Shown here: positions 15,585 to 23,186 of the stretch, one piece after another
Layout of the letters: the number at the start of each line of letters is the position of its first letter
Position numbering within the stretch: position 1 is the stretch's first letter
Source of the DNA: an uncultured Dorea sp.
Lineage (GTDB): Bacteria > Bacillota > Clostridia > Lachnospirales > Lachnospiraceae
Direction: 5' to 3'
DNA length: 45,843 nt
NCBI GenBank assembly: GCA_945870325.1
Contig: CAMBRQ010000021.1
Span: 1 to 45,843, forward strand
Notes under the pieces: model-generated
Databases searched by the model: none
The model's input: the letters and a program-made list of their open reading frames with translations, nothing else
What the model was told of the DNA's origin: nothing
Position numbers and translations under genes: made by a program

Positions 15585-18161
15585 ATGTTAACAAGCAAAC
15601 AGGCTAGGATCAATCAGGAAAAGTATGGATTCAATGAGTTGGTAGAAGGAAAGAAGAAGAGTACCTTGCAGATATTCCTGGAGCAATTCAAGGATTTTCT
15701 CGTTATTATCCTGATTATTGCGGCAATTATCTCTGGATTCTTAGGGGATGCGGAGAGTGCAATCGTCATCTTCGTGGTGATTACGATGAATGCGATTCTT
15801 GGAACGGTTCAGACGGTGAAGGCGGAGCAGTCGCTGAATAGTCTGAAGCAGTTATCGGCGCCGGAGGCGAAGGTGATCCGGGATGGCAAGATGATGCAGA
15901 TACCGTCCCGTGAGGTTACGATCGGGGACGAAGTGATCGTTGAAGCAGGAGATTGTGTTCCGGCAGATGGGAAACTTCTGGATTGTGCGAGCCTTAAAGT
16001 GGATGAGAGTGCATTGACCGGTGAGAGCCTGTCGGTGGAGAAATCGCTGGATGAGGTGATGAAAGGAGCGGCTCTTGGAGATCAGACAAATCGGGTGTTT
16101 TCCGGAAGTTTTGTTACTTATGGCAGAGGAACTTATGAGGTGACTACGATTGGGATGGACACGGAAGTTGGTAAGATTGCAAGGCTTCTTAAGACAACTT
16201 TGGAGAAGAGAACACCGCTTCAGATCAATCTGGATGAGTTCGGGAAAAAACTGTCGATGATTATACTGGTGTTCTGTGGAATCTTATTTGCAATCAATAT
16301 TTTGCGGGGCGGTTCGGCTATCGATGCATTTTTATTCGCTGTAGCGCTTGCAGTGGCTGCGATTCCGGAAGCGCTTAGTTCTATCGTGACGATCGTGTTG
16401 TCGTTTGGCACCCAGAAGATGGCGAAAGAACATGCGATTATTCGTAAATTACAGGCAGTAGAAGGGCTTGGAAGTGTGTCTGTTATTTGCTCGGATAAGA
16501 CGGGAACCCTGACGCAGAATAAGATGACGGTGGAAGATTATTATGTGGATGGGAGAAGGATTGCTGCAGATGAGGTCTGTCTTGAGGATAAGAATCAGCA
16601 GTTGCTTCTAAGATACAGCGTGCTTTGTAATGATTCTACGAATGCAGATGGACAGGAGATTGGTGATCCGACGGAGACGGCGCTGATTAATCTGGGGCAG
16701 AAGTTTGGGATTGCGGCAGAAGATGTAAGGAATCGGTATCCGCGTCTGTCTGAGATTCCTTTTGACAGTGACAGAAAGTTGATGTCTACTGCACATATGA
16801 TGGGGGATGTATCGTGTAGTCAGGTTGAAGGGCAGGAAGAGCAGTATGTTGTGGTCGTAAAAGGAGCCGTGGATGTGCTGCTGCATCGTATGACTCATAT
16901 CAGAATTGGCGATACTGTAAGGGAGATTCGTGAAGAGGACCGGATGCAGATTGAGCGGCAGAATTTGGAGTTCTCAAGAGATGGACTGCGTGTCCTTGCA
17001 TTTGCCTATAAGGTGATGGAAGAGGAGCGGGAACTGACGCTGGAAGATGAGAAGGAACTTACATTCTTAGGTTTGATCGCGATGATGGACCCGCCGAGGG
17101 AGGAATCCAAAGCGGCGGTTGCGGAGTGTATCAAGGCAGGAATTAAGCCGATTATGATTACCGGAGACCATAAAGTGACGGCGGCAGCGATTGCGAAGAG
17201 GATTGGCATTCTGAAGGATGAGTCGGAGGCCTGTGAAGGTGCTGTGATTGAAGACATGTCGGACCTTGAACTTCAGGACTTCGTAGAAGGGATATCCGTC
17301 TATGCGAGGGTGTCTCCGGAGCATAAGATAAGAATTGTGCGTGCATGGCAGGAGAAGGGCAACATCGTGGCAATGACGGGAGACGGAGTGAATGATGCAC
17401 CGGCGCTTAAGCAGGCGAATATTGGAGTAGCGATGGGAATTACCGGAAGCGAGGTATCCAAGGATGCTGCGGCTATGGTGCTGACGGATGATAACTTTGC
17501 TACGATTATTAAGGCTGTGGAAAATGGACGGAATATCTATCAGAATATTAAGAATGCAATACAGTTCTTGTTATCTGGTAATTTTGCTGGTATTCTGACA
17601 GTATTATTTGCATCTCTGGCAGGGCTTCCTGTGCCATTCGAGCCGGTGCATCTGTTGTTCATCAATCTTCTGACGGATAGCCTTCCGGCAATTGCGTTAG
17701 GGCTGGAGCCGCATACTGCGGAAGTTATGAAGCAAAAGCCTAGACCGATGAATGAGTCGATTCTGACGAAGGAGTATCTGCTCAGTATCGGAACCGAAGG
17801 ATTGAGCATTGGAATTATGACGGTAGCTGCGTTCTTGATTGGCTTACGGAGCGGGAATGCGGTATTGGCAAGTACCCTTGCATTTGGCACCTTGTGTACC
17901 AGCCGTCTGGTACATGGATTCAACTGTAAGTCCAACAAGCCGGTTATATTTACGAAGAGATTCTTCAATAATGTGTATCTGATCGGAGCATTCCTTGTGG
18001 GGTTGGTTCTGATTACATGTGTACTGATATTGCCGGGGCTTCAGGGAATCTTTAAGGTGGTTAGTCTGGATATGGGGCAGTTGTTTACTGTGTATGGGTT
18101 GGCGCTTTTGAATCTTCCGGTGGTACAGGTAATGAAGTGGATGAGGAGTCGGTGGATGTAA
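15585..18161 (+). CDS. P-type cation-transporting ATPase (P2A type), predicted Mn2+/Ca2+ exporter
   Basis: 858 residues from ATG 15585, which has GAGAGGAG about 8 nt upstream; a GTG at 15564 is in frame but less likely. Domains in order: N-terminal cation ATPase domain, two helices (about 45-90), actuator domain with LTGES near residue 148, helix 4 with the ion-site motif IPEAL, the phosphorylated Asp304 in CSDKTGTLT, a nucleotide-binding domain with KGAVDVLL, the hinge MTGDGVNDAPALK, and six C-terminal helices. The P2A class moves Ca2+ or Mn2+ out of the cytosol; the upstream Mn2+ riboswitch argues for manganese export. It sits alone in its transcript. Confidence 0.93.
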   Translation: MLTSKQARINQEKYGFNELVEGKKKSTLQIFLEQFKDFLVIILIIAAIISGFLGDAESAIVIFVVITMNAILGTVQTVKAEQSLNSLKQLSAPEAKVIRDGKMMQIPSREVTIGDEVIVEAGDCVPADGKLLDCASLKVDESALTGESLSVEKSLDEVMKGAALGDQTNRVFSGSFVTYGRGTYEVTTIGMDTEVGKIARLLKTTLEKRTPLQINLDEFGKKLSMIILVFCGILFAINILRGGSAIDAFLFAVALAVAAIPEALSSIVTIVLSFGTQKMAKEHAIIRKLQAVEGLGSVSVICSDKTGTLTQNKMTVEDYYVDGRRIAADEVCLEDKNQQLLLRYSVLCNDSTNADGQEIGDPTETALINLGQKFGIAAEDVRNRYPRLSEIPFDSDRKLMSTAHMMGDVSCSQVEGQEEQYVVVVKGAVDVLLHRMTHIRIGDTVREIREEDRMQIERQNLEFSRDGLRVLAFAYKVMEEERELTLEDEKELTFLGLIAMMDPPREESKAAVAECIKAGIKPIMITGDHKVTAAAIAKRIGILKDESEACEGAVIEDMSDLELQDFVEGISVYARVSPEHKIRIVRAWQEKGNIVAMTGDGVNDAPALKQANIGVAMGITGSEVSKDAAAMVLTDDNFATIIKAVENGRNIYQNIKNAIQFLLSGNFAGILTVLFASLAGLPVPFEPVHLLFINLLTDSLPAIALGLEPHTAEVMKQKPRPMNESILTKEYLLSIGTEGLSIGIMTVAAFLIGLRSGNAVLASTLAFGTLCTSRLVHGFNCKSNKPVIFTKRFFNNVYLIGAFLVGLVLITCVLILPGLQGIFKVVSLDMGQLFTVYGLALLNLPVVQVMKWMRSRWM

Positions 18162-18212
18162 GTTGTATATAATTGTTATGATTGTTTAGAAAATTGTAAT
18201 AAGGGACAGGGC

Positions 18213-18262
18213 AAATTCAATTGGGGACGGGGGTTTTTTCAATTTCCCCCGTCCCCAATTGA
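18213..18262. repeat. Long perfect inverted repeat (REP-like or terminator)
   Basis: TTCAATTGGGGACGGGGG and its exact complement form an 18-bp stem around TTTTTTCAATTT. A GGGACAGGG word stands just upstream. It lies between the ATPase stop and the next gene and overlaps neither. It could end the ATPase transcript, but the symmetry and G-rich sequence resemble REP-type elements moved by IS200-like transposases in Firmicutes. Confidence 0.75.
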
Positions 18263-18279
18263 AAGAAGGAGGTTTTTAG

Positions 18280-19440
18280 ATGGAATTAAGTCAGGAAACT
18301 GTTAAACGAATCAGGGGGCTGATCCTATTCGCAGCGCTTGTCATGGCGTGTCTGTGGAAATATGATGTGGTGATTCGCGTATTGGGATTCGTGCTGCATG
18401 TGATATTCCCATTTATCTTGGGTGGAGCGATTGCGTTCATACTTAATGTGCCGATGAATTTCGTACAGCGGCATCTTTTTAAAGAGGAGAGAGTGGAGAA
18501 GAGTAAGGTTATGAAGAAACTCGCCAGACCAGTGAGTATGCTGATTGTACTTTTTGGTGTGATCGGTGTTGTAGCGTTGGTTATGTTCGGGCTGATTCCG
18601 CAGTTGGGAAATACATTCGCTAATCTAGGGAACAGTATCCAGGCTTTCCTTCCGAAGGTTCAGGAGTGGGCAAGAACGATGTTCCATGATAATAAAGAGG
18701 TTATGAAGTGGGTGAATAGTCTGGAATTCGACTGGAATAAGATTATGGACGCCGGCATTAATTTCTTTAAAAATGGCGCTGGCAGTGTGTTGGATTCTAC
18801 GATTACTGCGGCTAAGAATATTGTAAGCGGACTTACTACCTTCTTTATCGCATTCGCGTTCTCCATCTATATTCTGATGCAGAAGGAGAAATTAAATATT
18901 CAGGCAAAGAAGGTATTATTCGCATTCGTGAGAAAGGGAAGAGCGGAGGCAGCTCTGGAAGTATTCTCCCTGACATATAACACCTTCTCAAGTTTTCTGA
19001 CGGGACAGTGCGTAGAAGCGATTATACTTGGAAGTATGTTCGTTGTGACAATGACGATCCTAAGACTGCCATATGCGTTGTTGGTGGGAATCGTAATTGC
19101 CTTCACAGCCTTGATTCCAATCTTCGGAGCTTTCATTGGCTGCGCTGTAGGAACATTCCTTATATTCATGGTAGATCCGGTCAAGGCGCTAGTCTTCGTT
19201 ATCCTGTTTCTGATCCTGCAGCAGATTGAGGGAAATATGATCTATCCTCATGTAGTCGGCAACTCCGTCGGTCTCCCCTCGATCTGGGTCCTCGCAGCCG
19301 TCAGCGTTGGCGGCAGCCTGATGGGCGTAGTAGGAATGCTGATCTTCATACCAATCGTATCCGTAATATATGCCCTCTTCCGCGAAGTGGTATACTTAAA
19401 ATTAAAACAACGTAAGATAAATCCAGAAGATATAACATAA
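18280..19440 (+). CDS. AI-2E family transporter (PerM/YdiK-like permease)
   Basis: 386 residues with the family's helix pattern: two or three N-terminal helices (LILFAALVMACLWKYDVV, then PFILGGAIAFILNVPM), a long extracytoplasmic or amphipathic segment (about 110-190), and a C-terminal block with TGQCVEAIILGSMFVVTMTI and the family signature QQIEGNMIYPHVVGNSVGL. AAGGAGG precedes the ATG by about 8 nt. Substrates of the family are varied and mostly unproven; AI-2 export should not be assumed. Single-gene unit between two long hairpins. Confidence 0.9.
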   Translation: MELSQETVKRIRGLILFAALVMACLWKYDVVIRVLGFVLHVIFPFILGGAIAFILNVPMNFVQRHLFKEERVEKSKVMKKLARPVSMLIVLFGVIGVVALVMFGLIPQLGNTFANLGNSIQAFLPKVQEWARTMFHDNKEVMKWVNSLEFDWNKIMDAGINFFKNGAGSVLDSTITAAKNIVSGLTTFFIAFAFSIYILMQKEKLNIQAKKVLFAFVRKGRAEAALEVFSLTYNTFSSFLTGQCVEAIILGSMFVVTMTILRLPYALLVGIVIAFTALIPIFGAFIGCAVGTFLIFMVDPVKALVFVILFLILQQIEGNMIYPHVVGNSVGLPSIWVLAAVSVGGSLMGVVGMLIFIPIVSVIYALFREVVYLKLKQRKINPEDIT

Positions 19441-19455
19441 CGAAGATCTGTTCCC

Positions 19456-19515
19456 AAAATGTAAGGGTCTGAGCCAGGAGGCACGTTTGCCGACTGGTTC
19501 AGACCCTTACATTTT
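19456..19515. terminator. 22-bp hairpin between convergent genes
   Basis: Arms 19456-19477 and 19494-19515 are complementary over 22 bp with one G-U, with a 16-nt loop. The stem begins AAAATG and ends CATTTT, so it can work as a terminator in both directions for the permease (+) and rubrerythrin (-). Confidence 0.85.
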
Positions 19516-19595
19516 GATGAACTAGTTGAGTGAGAGTGAAGCTTTGGAGCATCTTACCTACTATCCTGACTTCAGTCATCACTACCTAAATTTCC

Positions 19596-20132
19596 TTAAT
19601 AATTCTCCACTTTCCTTTCAAAATAAGCCTTCGGATGCGCACAAACCGGACACACCTCCGGAGCCTCTTCTCCCATATAGATATATCCGCAGTTTCCGCA
19701 TTTCCATCCCAGAGGGGCTTCCCCCTTAAAAGTGGTTCCAGCCTGGAAACTCTCCAGTAACTTGCGGTAACGTCTTTCGTGTGCAGCTTCTACTTCAGCA
19801 ACACCTTCGAACTTCTTGGCAAGATCTTCGAATCCTTCTTCTCTTGCTTCTTTGGCCATGCGTTTATACATGTCTGTCCATTCGTAGTTCTCGCCCTCGG
19901 CAGCGTCAGTTAAATTCTCAGCAACATCACCGATTCCGTGGAATTCCTTGAACCACATCTTAGCGTGTTCTTTCTCCTGATTAGCGGTCTCTTCAAAGAT
20001 GTTAGCCATCTGAACGAATCCGGCTTTTTTAGCAGCAGAAGCATAGAAAGTATACTTGTTGCGTGCTTCAGATTCCCCTGCGAATGCGTCCATAAGGTTC
20101 TTTTCTGTTTTTGTTCCTGCGTATTTTGACAT
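19596..20132 (-). CDS. rbr: Rubrerythrin
   Basis: 178 residues in the classical order: a ferritin-like four-helix di-iron domain (about 1-140; iron ligands in [25 protein letters not shown] and [12 protein letters not shown]) and a C-terminal rubredoxin domain with two CxxC knuckles ([16 protein letters not shown], then CPVCAHPK). It reduces hydrogen peroxide with electrons passed through the rubredoxin iron. AGGAGG precedes the ATG. It is on the same strand as a reverse rubrerythrin and a PerR-type regulator, an anaerobic peroxide-defence block. A terminator lies between it and the upstream gene, so it probably has its own promoter. Confidence 0.96.
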   Translation of the reverse strand: MSKYAGTKTEKNLMDAFAGESEARNKYTFYASAAKKAGFVQMANIFEETANQEKEHAKMWFKEFHGIGDVAENLTDAAEGENYEWTDMYKRMAKEAREEGFEDLAKKFEGVAEVEAAHERRYRKLLESFQAGTTFKGEAPLGWKCGNCGYIYMGEEAPEVCPVCAHPKAYFERKVENY

Positions 20133-20195
20133 ACCAAATTCCTCCTAATATATAAGTGTAGGGTTTGTTTTATGATATTTGTAATATGTGAAAGG

Positions 20196-20226
20196 TAAAA
20201 AATAGGGTGCAACTTTTGCTACACCC
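20196..20226 (-). terminator. Terminator after reverse rubrerythrin
   Basis: On the minus strand GGGTGTAGC pairs with GTTGCACCC around AAAA (9 bp with G-U) and is followed by TATTTTTT. Confidence 0.8.
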
Positions 20227-20240
20227 AATAATTCTGAATC

Positions 20241-20783
20241 TTAGCCAAAGTATCTCTTTAACAGACCTTCGAATGCTTTTCCGTGACGAGCCTCGTCTCT
20301 AGCCATCTCGTGTACTGTATCATGGATAGCATCAAGGTTAGCAGCTTTAGCACGTTTTGCAAGATCGAACTTGCCTGCTGTTGCGCCGTTCTCAGCGTCA
20401 ACTCTCATCTCAAGGTTCTTCTTTGTGCTGTCTGTTACAACTTCACCAAGTAACTCTGCGAATTTAGCAGCATGCTCAGCTTCTTCGTAAGCAGCTTTCT
20501 CCCAGTATAATCCAATCTCCGGATATCCTTCTCTGTGAGCAACTCTAGCCATTGCAAGGTACATACCAACTTCTGAACATTCTCCTTCGAAGTTAGCTCT
20601 TAAGTCTGCAAGGATGTCCTCGCTTACTCCCTTAGCTACACCAACAACGTGCTCTGCAGCCCATTCTCTCTCGCCTGTCTGCTCTTTGAACTTATCAGCG
20701 CCAACGCCGCAAACTGGACATTTCTCAGGTGCTGCTTCTCCTTCATAAACATAACCACATACTGTACATACGAATTTTTTCAT
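20241..20783 (-). CDS. Reverse rubrerythrin (NADH peroxidase type)
   Basis: 180 residues with swapped domain order: an N-terminal rubredoxin domain ([20 protein letters not shown], then VCGVGA) followed by a ferritin-like di-iron domain ([39 protein letters not shown]). Reverse rubrerythrins of clostridia are terminal NADH-linked peroxidases induced by oxygen. ATG 20783 is chosen because it lies 9 nt from GGAG; ATG 20789 is only 3 nt away. A strong promoter with an imperfect dyad overlapping the -10 lies upstream. Confidence 0.94.
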   Translation of the reverse strand: MKKFVCTVCGYVYEGEAAPEKCPVCGVGADKFKEQTGEREWAAEHVVGVAKGVSEDILADLRANFEGECSEVGMYLAMARVAHREGYPEIGLYWEKAAYEEAEHAAKFAELLGEVVTDSTKKNLEMRVDAENGATAGKFDLAKRAKAANLDAIHDTVHEMARDEARHGKAFEGLLKRYFG

Positions 20784-20821
20784 AGTCATTTTCTCCTTTT
20801 CTTATTTAAATTTTATTGTTT

Positions 20822-20877
20822 TTAATATTAGTAATTGTTACTGATATTAATTTACCATAGTTATTGATAATTGTCAA
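20822..20877 (-). promoter_or_regulatory. Promoter and 29-bp dyad upstream of reverse rubrerythrin
   Basis: On the minus strand TTGACA (20872-20877), 17-nt spacer, TAAATT (20849-20854). From the -10 downstream, 20822-20850 is a 13-3-13 inverted repeat with one mismatch per arm (half-site TTAATATTAGTAA). Its position across the -10 and start site suits a repressor; which one is unknown, PerR being the obvious candidate. Confidence 0.7.
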
Positions 20878-20880
20878 TCG

Positions 20881-21294
20881 TTATTTTAACCCTTTTTCTG
20901 ATTTTTTACCAGCACATTCTTCACAGGTTCCATAGAATAATGTAGTATGGGATTCGATCGTCCCACCAAAGTGCCGATTGGCAAGTTCATTGATGGACTT
21001 AATATGTTCTTCGTCCAGTTCCAGATCAAAGATCTTACCACAGGATCTGCATACAACATGGTAATGCGGCTCGGTCCGCCCATCGAATCGGTCGCCCCCG
21101 TCTGGAGTGGAGATCTTGACAGCCTCTCCCATATCTGCTAGTAGATTCAGATTGCGGTATACCGTGCCAAGGCTGATATTGGGAAATTCTTCCTTAACAT
21201 GCAGGTATACAGTATCGGCAGTAGGATGTTCCATGGTGCTAGACAGGTATTCTTTAATAGAAGCGCGCTGTCTGCTGTATTTTAAATTTGCCAT
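20881..21294 (-). CDS. perR: PerR-type Fur family peroxide-sensing repressor
   Basis: 137 residues from ATG 21294 (ANLKYSRQRASIKEYL), which has AGGAGG upstream; a longer in-frame extension would translate the operator and is rejected. Winged helix about 10-85 (HPTADTVYLHVKEEFPNIS, LGTVYRNLNLLADMGE), then the dimerisation/metal domain with the HYHVVCRSCGKIFD zinc pair and a second CxxC in CEECAGK. PerR proteins use Fe or Mn and release DNA on oxidation by peroxide. A 7-1-7 operator precedes its own start, implying autoregulation. PerR rather than Fur is chosen because of the rubrerythrin neighbours and the operator. Confidence 0.87.
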   Translation of the reverse strand: MANLKYSRQRASIKEYLSSTMEHPTADTVYLHVKEEFPNISLGTVYRNLNLLADMGEAVKISTPDGGDRFDGRTEPHYHVVCRSCGKIFDLELDEEHIKSINELANRHFGGTIESHTTLFYGTCEECAGKKSEKGLK

Positions 21295-21314
21295 TTGTAT
21301 CCTCCTCTCGATAA

Positions 21315-21329
21315 TAATAATGATTATTA
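21315..21329. promoter_or_regulatory. PerR box (7-1-7 inverted repeat)
   Basis: TAATAAT-G-ATTATTA is a perfect 7-1-7 palindrome, 13 of 15 positions like the PerR consensus TTATAATNATTATAA. It is 21 nt upstream of the perR ATG. Confidence 0.75.
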
Positions 21330-21469
21330 TAATTAGTATAAAATAGAGAAATCCATCTGTCAACGAATAATTTTAAAATGTAACAATTTGTAATAAATTA
21401 ATTTGAATAAAATGTATTATTTTCTCGTATCCCCATATAATATGACGAAAGAAATGTTATTAAATAGCC

Positions 21470-21528
21470 TTGACATGAGGTGTATACGTGATATAATTAC
21501 AACGTAACATATGTAACAATTCTGTAAC
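21470..21528 (+). promoter_or_regulatory. Promoter with a WalR-like box for the NlpC/P60 gene
   Basis: TTGACA (21470-21475), 16-nt spacer, TATAAT (21492-21497). Downstream, TGTAAC-AATTC-TGTAAC (21512-21528) is an exact match to the WalR/YycF consensus of two TGTWAH hexamers with 5 nt between. A third related word GTAACA is at 21504. Position after the -10 would suit repression. A similar pair with a 4-nt gap is at 21379-21394. Confidence 0.7.
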
Positions 21529-21565
21529 ATTTACAAAAGATAAGAAAACATAAAGGAGGGAGTTT

Positions 21566-22468
21566 ATGGATTCTATTCTTAAAAAAGGATTGTTCCTGGT
21601 TACTATTACAGGTGCCATTACAGCATTTCCTGATACGGCATATGCTTCGGATACAGCAACTGTTAACGATATGCCACAGGTGGGAATCGAAGAAGTGCTG
21701 AATGACTGCTACCTGTCAGATAAGGAGATTGAGGTAGAAGATTATCTTGTACCGACGCAGAAGGGTGAGTATTTAGATATGGCGTTTGCCAATGTCCAGT
21801 CGTTTCTTTATATAAGAAGTGAACCGACAACGGACAGTGAGTGGGTTGGAAAACTATATCCTGATTATGCCGCGAAGATTATCGGTCCGGTGGGAGAGTG
21901 GACGAAGATTCAGTCCGGAGAGGTAACAGGCTATGTTTATTCCGATTACATTATTATAGGAAATAACGCAGAGCAGAAGGCGCAGGATATGGTGCGGAAT
22001 TCCGAGGCTGCTGATTCTGAAGAGGTATTTACCTATGCCGAATCCAAAGAAGAGGAAGAAGCAAGGCTTGCAAAGGAAGCGAAGGAAGCGGAAGCAAGGG
22101 CTCAGGAAGAAGCCGCTGCAAAGGCAGGAACAGGACAGGCCATTGTAGATTATGCGTGCCAGTTCATCGGCAACCCCTATGTGTGGGGTGGGACAAGCCT
22201 GACGAATGGTGCGGATTGTTCGGGATTCGTTCAGTCAGTATTCGCACATTTTGGCATCAGTCTTCCACGTACGACATGGGATATGGAGAATGTGGGAACT
22301 CCGGTCAGTTACGATCAGGCGATCGCGGGAGACATTATCCTGTACGATGGACACGTAGGAATCTATATGGGAGATGGTCAGATTGTCAATGCAATCAACA
22401 GTGCGAAAGGAATCGGGATTCTGCCAGCCACTTACACGAATATTATTACAGTTAGAAGATTAATCTAA
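21566..22468 (+). CDS. Secreted SH3-NlpC/P60 peptidoglycan endopeptidase
   Basis: 300 residues. A signal peptide (about 1-27, cleavage near AYA|SD), an SH3-like wall-binding domain near 70-130 (YIRSEPTTDSEWVGKLYPD, then KIQSGEVTGYVYSDY), an alanine/glutamate-rich coiled linker (about 155-190), and the NlpC/P60 catalytic domain (about 195-300). The catalytic Cys218 is in ADCSGF and His263 in GHVGIYMG, with Asn near 274 as the likely third residue. The enzyme cuts the D-Glu to diamino acid bond in stem peptides. AAAGGAGGG lies about 8 nt before the ATG. A WalR-like box upstream links it to wall-turnover control. Confidence 0.94.
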   Translation: MDSILKKGLFLVTITGAITAFPDTAYASDTATVNDMPQVGIEEVLNDCYLSDKEIEVEDYLVPTQKGEYLDMAFANVQSFLYIRSEPTTDSEWVGKLYPDYAAKIIGPVGEWTKIQSGEVTGYVYSDYIIIGNNAEQKAQDMVRNSEAADSEEVFTYAESKEEEEARLAKEAKEAEARAQEEAAAKAGTGQAIVDYACQFIGNPYVWGGTSLTNGADCSGFVQSVFAHFGISLPRTTWDMENVGTPVSYDQAIAGDIILYDGHVGIYMGDGQIVNAINSAKGIGILPATYTNIITVRRLI

Positions 22469-22495
22469 AATATACAGAATATTGTGATAAATCAA

Positions 22496-22523
22496 AAGTC
22501 CCGGGAAAAACATCCTGGGACTT
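22496..22523. terminator. Hairpin after the NlpC/P60 gene
   Basis: AAGTCCCGGG pairs with CCTGGGACTT around AAAAACAT (10 bp, one G-U). No T run follows on the plus strand, so it may be a weak terminator. Confidence 0.55.
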
Positions 22524-22603
22524 CTGTACGTCTGCAGAAAATGTAGACTCGATATACAAATTGTACAAAAATGTAAAAATATGTAAAATTTTGGAAATTT
22601 GAA

Positions 22604-22683
22604 TTATCCAAGTTATCCACATTAAAATAGGCGAAAAAGGTGGAAAAATCGAAGTTTTCAAAAATTTATCCACATTATCCACA
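22604..22683 (+). other. Cluster of DnaA boxes
   Basis: Three exact DnaA boxes TTATCCACA at 22613-22621, 22666-22674 and 22675-22683, plus TTATCCAAG at 22604-22612. They form two pairs of directly abutting 9-mers, all on the same strand. The surrounding 22524-22860 is AT-rich and contains no gene. No dnaA, dnaN, gyrase or parAB genes are in the window. Confidence 0.85.
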
Positions 22684-22834
22684 TCAAAACGGGTGAATTT
22701 GGGGGATTACTCGGGGTAAATAAAAGAACGAATGTTTTGTGAAGTTATCATAAAAATGAAGTTTTGTCGAAAAAAAACGAAAAAGAGGTTGACTTTTAAG
22801 TAGTCAAATATTAAGAATAAATTTGCTGAAAATG

Positions 22835-22863
22835 TTTACACAATGATAAAAAGCGACTATAAT
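22835..22863 (+). promoter_or_regulatory. Promoter of the DUF1858 gene
   Basis: TTTACA (22835-22840), exactly 17 nt, TATAAT (22858-22863). It fixes the downstream start, because an ATG at 22862 would lie inside the -10. Confidence 0.85.
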
Positions 22864-22894
22864 GGAAACACTGAAGAGAAAAGGAGGTGTCATG

Positions 22895-23119
22895 ATGGCA
22901 CAGGTTTCTAAAGATATGACATTTGGCGAACTGTTGGGAACATATTATGAGAAATGCCCGAAGATCGTTGAAGTTCTTATGGAAGCAGGAATGGGTTGTA
23001 TTGGATGTCCACATTCTCAGATGGAATCTATCGAGCAGGGTGCTATGGGACATGGTATTGACCCGGACTTATTAGTTGAGAAACTCAATGCAACAATTAA
23101 TGCAGCATTGAATGCATAA
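22895..23119 (+). CDS. DUF1858 domain protein (hybrid-cluster-associated redox disulfide type)
   Basis: 74 residues from ATG 22895, with AAGGAGGT at 22881-22888; an adjacent ATG at 22892 is also possible. The single domain has the family signature FGELLGTYYEKCPKIVEVL and the redox-type CIGCPHSQ (CxxC) followed by the helix ESIEQGAMGHGID. Members are small anaerobe proteins often found with hybrid cluster proteins; the role is unproven. Own promoter and terminator, so it is monocistronic. Confidence 0.92.
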   Translation: MAQVSKDMTFGELLGTYYEKCPKIVEVLMEAGMGCIGCPHSQMESIEQGAMGHGIDPDLLVEKLNATINAALNA

Positions 23120-23135
23120 AAAGAATAAGCATGTA

Positions 23136-23175
23136 AAAAGAAGCTTTGACGGACAAGCGCCTCAAAGCTTCTTTT
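23136..23175. terminator. Bidirectional terminator
   Basis: AAAAGAAGCTTTGA and TCAAAGCTTCTTTT are exact complements (14 bp), with A and T tracts on both sides. It serves the DUF1858 gene (+) and mecA (-). Confidence 0.92.
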
Positions 23176-23186
23176 CATAATACATG

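Noticed and set aside
18280-19440. Autoinducer-2 exporter as a quorum-sensing system
   Set aside because: The AI-2E family name does not prove the substrate, and no luxS or related gene is nearby.
22604-22683. Chromosomal replication origin
   Set aside because: DnaA boxes are present but no dnaA, dnaN, rpmH or gyrase genes and no AT-rich unwinding repeat can be recognised; a DnaA-binding cluster is a safer reading.
22862-22894. Earlier start of the DUF1858 gene
   Set aside because: The ATG at 22862 lies inside the promoter -10 element; the strong ribosome site is at 22881-22888.
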